DNA from: JAHECQ01 sp047638695
GTDB taxonomy: Bacteria; Actinomycetota; Acidimicrobiia; Acidimicrobiales; SZUA-35
Length of the DNA stretch: 34,731 bases
Direction of reading: 5' to 3'
NCBI GenBank assembly: GCA_047638695.1
Contig: JBLINY010000038.1
Location: forward strand, 1-34,731
Shown here: piece after piece, positions 15,394 to 23,011 of the stretch
How positions within the stretch are numbered: the stretch's first letter is position 1
Layout: every line of letters begins with the position of its first letter
Notes under the pieces: model-generated
Seen by the model: only the letters and a program-made list of their open reading frames with translations
Told to the model about the DNA's origin: nothing
Databases searched by the model: none
Translations under genes and position numbers: made by a program

Positions 15394-16869
15394 CTAGAGA
15401 AGTGCGAACTCGCCCGCCTGCGTCACCTCGACCGAGCGACCAACGCCTTCGGCTGTCATCAGTTCGGTCATGAGACCGGCCGAGGAACTATTGGCCCAGG
15501 TGCGTGCACCGGTGGGCGTGCGAACGGCGGCAAGGGCTTTGTCGGGGCCGGCGCCATTGTGCATCACGGTGTAGGCCTCGATGGTGCCTTGGCCGGTGAA
15601 CTGGGCGTCGACGTCAGTGGCGGGCACGGCGTCCACGACTTCCTGGACGTCGCGGGCCTGGAACGGCTGACCCGAAGGTTCGGTCGAATACAGACCGAGC
15701 GCGTGCTTCGTCAGGTAGCCACCGTTCGCCGTGACCAGTCCGAGGGACCCGGCGTCTTCGCGGAGTTTCGATGCCATGGTGGCAATCGAATGGGTGACGT
15801 AGTTGTTCAGCGGCCCGCCGGCGAAGGTGAGCCCGCCGGTTTGTGTGAGCTGGCGGTCGAGACCGATTCCCAGCTCGGTGGCCGAGATCTGAACCGCTGA
15901 CGGGAAGCACGAGTAGATGTCGATGTGGTCGATGTCGTCGACCGTTTTGCCGGTAAGAGCGAAAAGCTCTTTACCAGCCTCATTGATGGCGGGCGACGAG
16001 TGGAGGTCGCGTCGGTTGGACACGTTGTAGGTGTCGTGGGCATCGGTGCCGGCGTGCGGGAACACCCACCGATCTTTCGGAACTCCTGCCGCCTCTGCTG
16101 CCTCGGCCGAGCACAGCAGCAGGGCTGCCCCCTGGTCGAGGTTCCAGTTGGAGTTCATGGATTTGGTATAGGGAAAGCCGACCATCCGGTTGTCGGGAGT
16201 TGCCGCTTTGATCTCGTCGGCAGTCATGGGTTGGCGAAGCCAGGCGTAGGGATTGGCTACGGCCGCAGCGTTGAATGTTTGCCAGAGTTGGGCCACCCGT
16301 TGACGGTGCCCGTCGATTGTCTCGCCCCGTGAGTGGCGGAATGCTGATTCGAAGATGGGGTAGAAATTCACCGGCATCTCGAGCCCACGCTCGAGCTCGA
16401 AGTCGGTCGACATGTTGACGTCGGCTTGGAAACGCTCGTCTGGTTCGTCGTTGAGTTGTTCGGTGAGGCTGCGATCGAGTCCGGCCGCCTTCTTCTTTCG
16501 GCGACTCCAGATTGTTTCAGCCCCAGCGATGGCGACGACATCGAGGTCGCCCGCCTGGATGCGGGCCGACATTGCGTTCACGAACGACTGTGGCGTGTTG
16601 CCGCCGCCAGCCGAGAGCAGGGTATGAGCATCGGGTGAGCCGACCGCGGTGGCGAGGAGGCGTGCCGGGTTGGAGTAGGACCACGCTCCGTCGACAACGC
16701 CGAGCGCATCGAGCTTCGACAAAAGCGATGGCGCACCGGCATCAGCGGCGGCCGCTACAACGACCTGTTCCATGAGCTTCACTGCCTCGACGGCGTCGGC
16801 CGGGTTGTCAGGGCGTTGCGTGGACTGGCCAACGCCGACGAGAACTGGGGTGCGGGGATCGATCGTCAT
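15394..16869 (-). CDS. Thiolase-fold protein, atypical SCP2/acetyl-CoA acetyltransferase-like
   Basis: A 491-residue thiolase-superfamily protein, longer than classical thiolases (about 390). N-terminal TPVLVGVGQS and GAETIWSRRKK are typical of the actinobacterial acetyl-CoA acetyltransferase-like branch. Where classical thiolases carry the acyl-accepting cysteine, this protein reads GGGNTPQSF (88-96), with no Cys. A histidine remains in GGPLNNYVTHS (H360), and a Cys-containing motif YSCFPSAVQ (C321) stands where classical enzymes have NEAFA. Family members are usually linked to fatty-acid or sterol side-chain degradation, but without the usual nucleophile the reaction is uncertain. It lies 13 bp after the CopD-like gene and has its own -10-like element. 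Confidence 0.85.
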   Translation of the reverse strand: MTIDPRTPVLVGVGQSTQRPDNPADAVEAVKLMEQVVVAAAADAGAPSLLSKLDALGVVDGAWSYSNPARLLATAVGSPDAHTLLSAGGGNTPQSFVNAMSARIQAGDLDVVAIAGAETIWSRRKKKAAGLDRSLTEQLNDEPDERFQADVNMSTDFELERGLEMPVNFYPIFESAFRHSRGETIDGHRQRVAQLWQTFNAAAVANPYAWLRQPMTADEIKAATPDNRMVGFPYTKSMNSNWNLDQGAALLLCSAEAAEAAGVPKDRWVFPHAGTDAHDTYNVSNRRDLHSSPAINEAGKELFALTGKTVDDIDHIDIYSCFPSAVQISATELGIGLDRQLTQTGGLTFAGGPLNNYVTHSIATMASKLREDAGSLGLVTANGGYLTKHALGLYSTEPSGQPFQARDVQEVVDAVPATDVDAQFTGQGTIEAYTVMHNGAGPDKALAAVRTPTGARTWANSSSAGLMTELMTAEGVGRSVEVTQAGEFALL

Positions 16870-16875
16870 CCCCAG

Positions 16876-16881
16876 AAGCTA
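16876..16881 (-). promoter_or_regulatory. Candidate leaderless -10 of the thiolase gene
   Basis: Minus-strand TAGCTT ends 6 nt before the ATG at 16869, just beyond the stop codon of the upstream CopD-like gene. An identical hexamer at the same distance precedes that CopD-like gene. Confidence 0.45.
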
Positions 16882-16882
16882 G

Positions 16883-17290
16883 CTAGCTGAGGTGTCCGAT
16901 CGAAATTCCTAGGAACAGGATGACGACGGCGGACACCGCTCCGATGGCGCCCGTCGCTCCCTTGATGGCGGGCTTGTCGCTTTGAGAGTGGGCGACCGCA
17001 GATGCCGCAGCCACCAAGACGAGCAGCACTTTGATGCCGAGAGTGGCGTGGTAACCGGCTGGAAGGTCGGTGGGGATGACAAGCAAGTTCCAAACGCCCG
17101 TGACGAAGGTAAGCCCGAACGCTGGCCAGGCGACGCGAGCAAAGCCGTTGGCTGCTGCTTTGGTTGCCTCAGGCCCGATCTTGCGAAGCCCGGGAACGAC
17201 GCCGGCCAGCACGAACTGGCCGCCAACCCAGATAGCAGCGCCCAAGATGTGCAGGAACAACCGGAAGGTCTCAAGGGTGGGGGTGAGCAC
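16883..17290 (-). CDS. CopD-like four-helix membrane protein
   Basis: A 135-residue integral membrane protein with four predicted helices (about 9-30, 49-70, 82-101, 113-131). RLFLHILGAAIWVGGQF at the start is characteristic of the CopD/DUF2269-type family, where a conserved His and Trp lie in the first helix. RVAWPAFGLTFVTGVWNLL forms the second helix. CopD proteins are associated with copper uptake or haem-dependent electron transfer, but most short stand-alone members are uncharacterised. The GTG at 17290 is chosen because of a TAGCTT element 6 nt upstream. It lies between the DUF937 gene and the thiolase gene on the same strand. Confidence 0.75.
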   Translation of the reverse strand: MLTPTLETFRLFLHILGAAIWVGGQFVLAGVVPGLRKIGPEATKAAANGFARVAWPAFGLTFVTGVWNLLVIPTDLPAGYHATLGIKVLLVLVAAASAVAHSQSDKPAIKGATGAIGAVSAVVILFLGISIGHLS

Positions 17291-17296
17291 CCCTGC

Positions 17297-17302
17297 AAGC
17301 TA
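17297..17302 (-). promoter_or_regulatory. Candidate leaderless -10 of the CopD-like gene
   Basis: Minus-strand TAGCTT ends 6 nt before the GTG at 17290, in the 21-bp gap after the DUF937 gene. No Shine-Dalgarno is seen. Confidence 0.45.
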
Positions 17303-17311
17303 TCGGTGGGT

Positions 17312-17932
17312 TTAGCGTCGGAGCAGCTTGCCAAGGAGACCACCGAGGCCGCCCTTGCTGCTACCGCCGCCACCTCCGGTTGCCATGTTCATCACATCAT
17401 CGAGCACGCTGCCGTCACCGTCAGCGTCGAGAATCGACGCCAACCCGCCGAGGCCGGGCTGCTTGGCCTCAACGGCCTTGCGTTCGTTGTTGAGCATGGC
17501 CCCGAGACCTGCCTCGTCGAGGTTGTTGGTCTTCTTCTGCTTCGACAGATAGCCCATCACCAGCGGAGCCAGCAACGGCAGCAGCTTGGTGATCATCGAA
17601 AGATCGACGCCCGCATTGCCGGCTACCTGTTGTTCGACCTGTGGTCGTTTTTGGCCGAGCACATGGCCGAGGATCGCGTCTCCCGGGCCTCCGCCGCCAA
17701 GGAGCGAACCAAGGTTGCCGAAGATCGAGTCATCGTGATCGTCGAGTGCGCTGGCGAGCGACGACGCACCGTCGGCCTGCTCAGCGTTCTTGGCCAAGCC
17801 GCCGAGGATGGCGGGAAGGGCGGCCGAGATCAGCCCACCCATCGCGTTCTCGTCGGCTCCCAGCACTCCCGCTAGTTGGGAGGTGCCGCTCGAGCCGAGC
17901 TGTTCCATGAGTCCATCAATGAGTCCGGTCAT
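17312..17932 (-). CDS. DUF937 family protein
   Basis: A 206-residue protein with the DUF937 pattern: an N-terminal helical region with ADENAMGGLISAALPAILGG, the GDAILGHVLGQ segment, then KLLPLLAPLVMGYLSKQ. A C-terminal Gly/Leu-rich tail ends in basic residues. The family is common in bacteria and has no established function; related YidB proteins are also uncharacterised. The frame is open to 18358, but that extension overlaps the end of the hydrolase gene and has no protein-like character, so the ATG at 17932 is used. It lies 37 bp after the hydrolase gene, on the same strand. Confidence 0.85.
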   Translation of the reverse strand: MTGLIDGLMEQLGSSGTSQLAGVLGADENAMGGLISAALPAILGGLAKNAEQADGASSLASALDDHDDSIFGNLGSLLGGGGPGDAILGHVLGQKRPQVEQQVAGNAGVDLSMITKLLPLLAPLVMGYLSKQKKTNNLDEAGLGAMLNNERKAVEAKQPGLGGLASILDADGDGSVLDDVMNMATGGGGGSSKGGLGGLLGKLLRR

Positions 17933-17969
17933 GGCGTGAAGGGTTAGGCCGGGTTGGCCATCGGAGCCG

Positions 17970-20255
17970 CTAAGGCCGACAGGGCTGGCCGCGCAGCGAC
18001 CCGCACGGCGGTCGGAGACGAGGTGGATCGATGCCGAGGACTTCGGGGAGAAGCAACGACGACGGATGATCGTCGCCCGTGAGGATCTCGACCGTCGCCG
18101 GTTGAGGCAGCACAGCAAAGCGCCATTGGGGACGCGAACCGCCTGGTGTGTCGACGGTGACGCGCAGTCGGGAGCCCGGCCGCAGCACGTGAGCGAAGGG
18201 CAGAATCTCCACCCGGGCGGCGACGATCTCGCCCGGCTGCACCAGGTCGGCGTCGGCTTCGGAGTTGCTGGGAATCGGGCGGAGGTCGGTCGCATTCGGA
18301 GAGAGGGCGCGCCGCGAGACTCGGAGCCATCCAACCTGAATGTAGGTTTCTGAACCATCGGGGCCGATTTCTGACAAAGTCACCTCGAGATCGGCGTCGG
18401 TGGTGTCGAGACGCACGAAGAGGTCGGCGCTGGCGGGACCAACCATCACGACTTCGTCTTGAAACTCATCCGATGTGAAGCTGGCCGCCTCCTCGGAGGC
18501 CAGCCATTGCCAATCGGGACTGTTGGTCCAAATCTGGGCAAGGTCATCGGTGGTGACGAGCGCCCCATCGGCGGGATTGGTGGTGAAGGATCGCACACCA
18601 CCGCCCAGCGGCGAGGAGTCGCGTAAGCGCCCAGCATCGGTGAGGAACAGACGCAGCGGCTCGATCTCCTTTGGCGGCCAGTGATCGAAGCTCGCCTCGA
18701 AGTTCGGCACCGGGAGATTCGGCCAACGAGCGCCCTGCTCGAAGAAAACACGAATGGGCGGTTCGGCTTCGTAACGTTCTCGGGCTTCGGCGGGAGCGAC
18801 CCCTTCGAATCGAGTGGGAGGCACCGGCATGCTGTTGCCGAACACGCTGGATAGGCCCAGGCTGACCAGAACGCGGGTGAAGTCGTCGAGTGTGTCGGTT
18901 CGCTCGCCGACGTACAGATCGTAGAACTCGACAAGGGCCGACAGGAGCGTTGGTCCGAGCGGGTCAATGTGCAGTCCGTTGTAGAGGTTGGCCCGAACCA
19001 AAGGTGACTGCTCGAATTGGGGAATCAACGAAGGGAACCGACCCCCTGTCTGTTCATCCTGCCACGCTCCGGCAAGAAACACGGGAACGTCGATGGTCGA
19101 GACGTCAGGGTCGCGGGCATCGGTGAGCTGGCTGCGGAAGGGTGACGCTTGCACGGTGGCGACGAGGTCAGGGTTGTGCACTCGAAGCGCCTGGTTGGCC
19201 CCGCAGACCCGATCGCCGAAATCCACACGTGCTCGGCTCCAGTCTTGGCCGAACGCAGCGGCTCGCTCGCTGACCTGTGATGTCCAGTTCTCGCCGAACC
19301 CGTTGTTGTAGATGCCACCCGGGTACAGCACAGATTCGACGTCGCCAATCACCGACAGCGGTGCGATGGCGGCCAGGTTGGGCGGGTTGGTCGCCGCGAC
19401 GTAGAGCTGCATGATCCCGGGATAGCTGATGCCGAACATGCCGACCTTGGCCGACCAGGGTTGTGCCGCGATCGCCTCGATGGTGTCGTAGCCATCGAGG
19501 CCCTGAATGGGTTCGAACGCGTCGAATGATCCGCCGCTGCACCCGGTTCCTCGCACGTTGACCTGGACAATCGCGTACCCGAGAGCGGGCAACAGGGAGC
19601 GGGCGGGGTCCTCGGCGTCTGGATTCGACAACGCGTAGCCGGAGTATTCAACCAGGGTGGGGTAGGGGCCGGCAGCAGCCGAACCAGGCAGCGAAACATG
19701 GGCCGACAGCGTGGTGCCGTCTCGCATGGTCACGTAGGTGAAGCCAACGTCGAGATCTTGCTGGTCGTAGAACGATTGCTGGGGCGGCTGACGGTCGGGT
19801 ACGGCGATGTTGTCGGCTCGTGCCGTGGGGACATCATTGGTCCATACCTGCACGGCAAGGGAGCCGGTGGGTAGATCGCGGAGCACCGCCGAACCGTTCG
19901 GTGCCACGTCGGCTCGCTGCACCACCGCGTCGTTGGCCAGCACCACGATCTCGGTACCGACCTCTGCTCGTTCCACCGTGACTTGACCGAAGGCCGGTAA
20001 CAGATCGAGGTCGACCGACGGCAGCACGGTCGTCGGTGGAACGGTGCTTCGAGGAACGGTGCTTCGAGGAACGGTGCTCCTGGGGATTGCTGTTTCGGAG
20101 CCTGGTGTTGGCGATGCGGTGTCCGAGATCGATGCTTCGGAGCCAAGGTTGGTGCATCCCGCGGTCAGCAGTACGAGAACGGTGACGAAGCGAGGGAGGC
20201 GACCCTGGGGTGGGCGAGGAGACACCGAGTCAGTGTCACAGAAATTCCCGGGCAT
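17970..20255 (-). CDS. CocE/NonD-type alpha/beta-hydrolase lipoprotein (X-Pro dipeptidyl-peptidase-like)
   Basis: A 761-residue exported serine hydrolase. The N-terminus is a lipoprotein signal, LVLLTAGC, with lipidated Cys34. A low-complexity linker follows, containing three RSTVP-type repeats. The catalytic domain has VQVNVRGTGCSGG, the nucleophile elbow GISYPG (Ser277), and likely partners Asp400 (AGAWQDEQ) and His429 (NGLHIDP). The C-terminal part is a jelly-roll beta-domain (DLFVRLDTTDADLEVTL), as in cocaine esterase and X-Pro dipeptidyl peptidases. Likely reactions are ester, amide or peptide hydrolysis outside the membrane; specificity is not predictable. The frame is open to 20540, but the lipoprotein signal places the start at 20255, 39 bp from the divergent RND gene. 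Confidence 0.9.
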   Translation of the reverse strand: MPGNFCDTDSVSPRPPQGRLPRFVTVLVLLTAGCTNLGSEASISDTASPTPGSETAIPRSTVPRSTVPRSTVPPTTVLPSVDLDLLPAFGQVTVERAEVGTEIVVLANDAVVQRADVAPNGSAVLRDLPTGSLAVQVWTNDVPTARADNIAVPDRQPPQQSFYDQQDLDVGFTYVTMRDGTTLSAHVSLPGSAAAGPYPTLVEYSGYALSNPDAEDPARSLLPALGYAIVQVNVRGTGCSGGSFDAFEPIQGLDGYDTIEAIAAQPWSAKVGMFGISYPGIMQLYVAATNPPNLAAIAPLSVIGDVESVLYPGGIYNNGFGENWTSQVSERAAAFGQDWSRARVDFGDRVCGANQALRVHNPDLVATVQASPFRSQLTDARDPDVSTIDVPVFLAGAWQDEQTGGRFPSLIPQFEQSPLVRANLYNGLHIDPLGPTLLSALVEFYDLYVGERTDTLDDFTRVLVSLGLSSVFGNSMPVPPTRFEGVAPAEARERYEAEPPIRVFFEQGARWPNLPVPNFEASFDHWPPKEIEPLRLFLTDAGRLRDSSPLGGGVRSFTTNPADGALVTTDDLAQIWTNSPDWQWLASEEAASFTSDEFQDEVVMVGPASADLFVRLDTTDADLEVTLSEIGPDGSETYIQVGWLRVSRRALSPNATDLRPIPSNSEADADLVQPGEIVAARVEILPFAHVLRPGSRLRVTVDTPGGSRPQWRFAVLPQPATVEILTGDDHPSSLLLPEVLGIDPPRLRPPCGSLRGQPCRP
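20038..20082. repeat. 15-bp in-frame tandem repeat (3 copies)
   Basis: Two identical 15-bp units (20038-20052, 20053-20067) and a diverged third (20068-20082) encode an RSTVP-type repeat in the linker between the lipobox and the catalytic domain of the hydrolase. Confidence 0.85.
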
Positions 20256-20279
20256 CCACCCACCACGTAACGTGCCCGC

Positions 20280-20285
20280 TACGCT
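20280..20285 (+). promoter_or_regulatory. Candidate -10 of the RND-like gene
   Basis: TACGCT lies 9 nt before the GTG at 20295, in the 39-bp gap shared with the divergent lipoprotein gene. The spacing is a little longer than at the other leaderless candidates. Confidence 0.3.
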
Positions 20286-20294
20286 ACGCAGCGG

Positions 20295-22946
20295 GTGGAG
20301 TTGGTGCCGATTGGATTTTTTGTGGCCCCAACCCCTAATGCAGGAAAGCGTTCCGGTCGTACACCGCGTACCGGTTTTGCGCGGCTCCTGACCTTCCCTG
20401 CGAGCCCTGCGTTCCTTCGCCGTTTCAGCATGCTGCTGCTGTCGTCGACGTTGGTTCTGCTGCTGGCGGGATCTGCGCTTGCGTCGATCGACAGCCCGCG
20501 GCCGATGGTGGCCCAACAGCTCGACCATGCCACGTGGCAAGCCGATGAGCTTCCCGATGTGGCGCTTCTCCTCGCCGGGGTTGACGCCTCCGACCCCGTT
20601 GTCGGGGAAGCCCTGGTGCCGATGCTGGCCCAGATTCCTGGCGTCACTTCGGTGCTCGCCGAGCAGTCTCCGTCGGATCGCACCGCCGTGTTCATCTCGC
20701 TGGGCGATCTCGAGGGCGCCCCTGCCGGGAACCGAACGCTCGATGCCATTGACGCCACGCTCGAACAGGTTGTGCCCGACGTCGGCGTGTCAGTCGGCGG
20801 TCGGGCCATCGCCGATCGTGATCTCCTTGACCGCCTCAATCGGGGAACAATCGTTGCCATTCTGCCGGTGCTGCTTCTCCTTACGGTTCTGACCGCTGCG
20901 TCGTTCGGCGCCAAGTTCGGACTCGCCACGGGTGGCACGGTGGCGATGTCGACGCTGATGTCAGGTCTCATTGGATCGAAGATGGCCGGGAGTTTCGACG
21001 GCTCACTTGGAACCACTGCTCTTCCTGCGGTTCTGGTCGCGCTTCTCGTGTCGAGTGTCATGGCGTTCCGACTGCTCGATTGGTTCAAGCACCCGACCGG
21101 CGACGATGAGGCCGACCTGATCCAACGTTCCGTTCGTCACCTGTTGCCAGAGACACTGCTGTTGCTCGGCGGGTTGGTTGCCACCGCCATCGTCCTCGGT
21201 CTCGCCGGTCCTGGCCGTACGCCGACCACCATGGTGGCGGTCGGCGCCTTCTTCGGGTCCGTGGTGACGTTCGCTGTCCTGCCGGCCATGCTCGTCTCTC
21301 TGCCCAAGGTGCCGGATGAAGACGACTATCGACTCTTCAAACTGAACCTGCCCGACGGTCGTGATTTCCCGACCGCGGTTCTGGCTGGGTTTGCCATCTT
21401 CTTGTTGGCCCTTGGCCTGTTCGCGGTTCGTGTCCCAACCTCGGAGCTGCTCGACGAGGCGGCGTTGCCTGAAGGTGTGGCCTCACGCCGAGTTTCAGAA
21501 CAGCTGGTCGAGCTCGGAGGTGATCCAACGTCGGCGATGTTGGCCACCGTTAGTGCCGAGGTCGCTCCCGAACAGCTGGCCAGTTGGGCCCGCACCGTTT
21601 CGGCCCTACCCGCGGTTGGTCGGACTGAGACCGCTACCGGTCGCTATGTCGATGGTTCGCTCAGCGCTCCGGCTGCCAATGGCGCCAGCTTTGACGCTGA
21701 TGCAGACCGTCAGATGATCATCATCACGCCAAACGTGACCGCTCGCTCCCAAGCCGCTCAGCAGCTGGTCATCACCCTTTCCGAACTCGACGGCTTAGGC
21801 GAGGCGGTCGAACTCTCTGGGGCCTCCGTCGATGCTCAGAACTCGGCCAGCGATGCTCGAGCCCATCTATGGCTGCTTGTCTTCTGTCTGGCGATCGCTG
21901 GCGGAGTCTCGGTGCTGGTGTTGGTCGGTGACCTGCGGCTGGCGCTCGTCACCGTTCTTCTGCGGCTGCTCGGAACCGGCGCTCTGCTCGGCATCTACAG
22001 CACGGTCGCTGGCTCAGTCAGTGCCATCGAGCTGCACGTGGCAGCTCTGGTCGTCAGTGTCGGCGTTGGCCTGTTCGAGGTTGGTTTCATCCGGCGGCTG
22101 GCCGAGAGCCGCCCGACCACCGACGACGTGATCGCCGAGTTGCTTGCGCCACAGCCGCAGGTCGACCCGGTGAGTAATGCGCTGCGTCGGGAAGGGAAAG
22201 CAGCCATGTTGGGTCTCGGGATCACCGCTCTGTGTGGCCTCGGCTTTATGGCGAGCGACCTTGAAATCGCTCGGCGGCTCGGCGTCGCCGTTGCTGTTGG
22301 TGTCGTCATCGAGCTCCTGATCGGCACGTGGCTACTCCGTCCCGTTGTCCTTGGTCGTCCGCTTACCGGCGTCAACGCTCTGGGCACTCGAAAGAGCGCC
22401 CGTTTCTCACTCGACTCTCTCGCATTCAACCGATCAATAAAGGGCGACAACATGGCCACGGACACTGAAGACACAGGCGAAGGCCTGGAGAACGAGAACG
22501 AGGACGATGTGCTCGATCCGGCGTGGCGCCGGATTGTTGCAGGACTCTTGCGGGCAGAGTTTGCCTTCCAGGGCGACCCCGACAGTGCCGAACTGTCAAC
22601 GGTCTTCCTCGAAGACACACCAGTTTTCGGTGAGCTCGCTGCCCACAACAAGCGCCTTCGTGAGGCCGGCCTGCGAGTCATGGGCAAGGGTCCGAAGCTG
22701 CTGCGGGTCCGAGCCGTCAATGTCGGTTCACCGGTCACGCTCGCTATTTCGGTCGACCATCCCGAACGCAAGCTGATTGACCGCGATGGTCGAGTTCTGG
22801 GTGTTCGTCGCCCTGAACGTCGCGATGGCATGCTGTGGCTGGTGCAGGACCCCTCCGGTCGGTATCGCATCGCTGAAGCAGTCGATCTCGGTACCGCAGA
22901 CACCGAGACCGTGACGACCGATGCGGTAATGCCTCAGCTCGCTTGA
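20295..22946 (+). CDS. MMPL/RND-superfamily membrane protein with extra cytosolic C-terminal domain
   Basis: An 883-residue protein with two RND halves. The first helix (about 47-64) is followed by an extracytoplasmic domain (to about 175) and a helix group (about 177-345). A further helix (about 360-378) leads to a second extracytoplasmic domain and a second helix group (about 515-695). This matches MmpL-type lipid or small-molecule exporters, although the usual RND charged motifs are weak. After the last helix a soluble region of about 160 residues (from about 720) contains PAWRRIVAGLLRAEFAF and ends DPSGRYRIAEAVDLG, reminiscent of an NTF2/Tim44-like fold. The start is uncertain: GTG 20295 and GTG 20304 keep the basic segment before helix 1, while ATG 20430 would cut it. 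It is divergent from the lipoprotein hydrolase. Confidence 0.8.
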   Translation: MELVPIGFFVAPTPNAGKRSGRTPRTGFARLLTFPASPAFLRRFSMLLLSSTLVLLLAGSALASIDSPRPMVAQQLDHATWQADELPDVALLLAGVDASDPVVGEALVPMLAQIPGVTSVLAEQSPSDRTAVFISLGDLEGAPAGNRTLDAIDATLEQVVPDVGVSVGGRAIADRDLLDRLNRGTIVAILPVLLLLTVLTAASFGAKFGLATGGTVAMSTLMSGLIGSKMAGSFDGSLGTTALPAVLVALLVSSVMAFRLLDWFKHPTGDDEADLIQRSVRHLLPETLLLLGGLVATAIVLGLAGPGRTPTTMVAVGAFFGSVVTFAVLPAMLVSLPKVPDEDDYRLFKLNLPDGRDFPTAVLAGFAIFLLALGLFAVRVPTSELLDEAALPEGVASRRVSEQLVELGGDPTSAMLATVSAEVAPEQLASWARTVSALPAVGRTETATGRYVDGSLSAPAANGASFDADADRQMIIITPNVTARSQAAQQLVITLSELDGLGEAVELSGASVDAQNSASDARAHLWLLVFCLAIAGGVSVLVLVGDLRLALVTVLLRLLGTGALLGIYSTVAGSVSAIELHVAALVVSVGVGLFEVGFIRRLAESRPTTDDVIAELLAPQPQVDPVSNALRREGKAAMLGLGITALCGLGFMASDLEIARRLGVAVAVGVVIELLIGTWLLRPVVLGRPLTGVNALGTRKSARFSLDSLAFNRSIKGDNMATDTEDTGEGLENENEDDVLDPAWRRIVAGLLRAEFAFQGDPDSAELSTVFLEDTPVFGELAAHNKRLREAGLRVMGKGPKLLRVRAVNVGSPVTLAISVDHPERKLIDRDGRVLGVRRPERRDGMLWLVQDPSGRYRIAEAVDLGTADTETVTTDAVMPQLA

Positions 22947-22973
22947 GCGAGAGGTAGGGCTGTTACCTGGAAG

Positions 22974-23006
22974 TAGTCTCCCCTCGTAGGTTTGGCTACG
23001 AAGGGA
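22974..23006 (+). promoter_or_regulatory. cbs leader: -10-like element, hairpin and Shine-Dalgarno
   Basis: TAGTCT (22974-22979) could be a -10. A perfect 6-bp stem, TCGTAG/CTACGA (22984-22989 and 22996-23001) with a 6-nt loop, would then lie at the extreme 5' end of the mRNA. It abuts the Shine-Dalgarno AAGGGA (23001-23006). The hairpin shares a base with the Shine-Dalgarno, so it could influence initiation. Confidence 0.35.
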
Positions 23007-23011
23007 CAGCA

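Noticed and set aside
17933..18358. N-terminal extension of the DUF937 frame
   Set aside because: It runs antiparallel-free but out of frame through the hydrolase gene end and is Arg/Ser/Pro-rich shadow sequence.
20256..20540. N-terminal extension of the lipoprotein hydrolase frame
   Set aside because: A lipoprotein signal starts at 20255; the extension is antisense to the RND gene and strongly basic.
22452..22946. Separate gene beginning at the ATG at 22452 with an AAAGGG-like site upstream
   Set aside because: The frame is continuous with the RND protein without a stop, so a fusion is the simpler reading, though separate initiation cannot be excluded.
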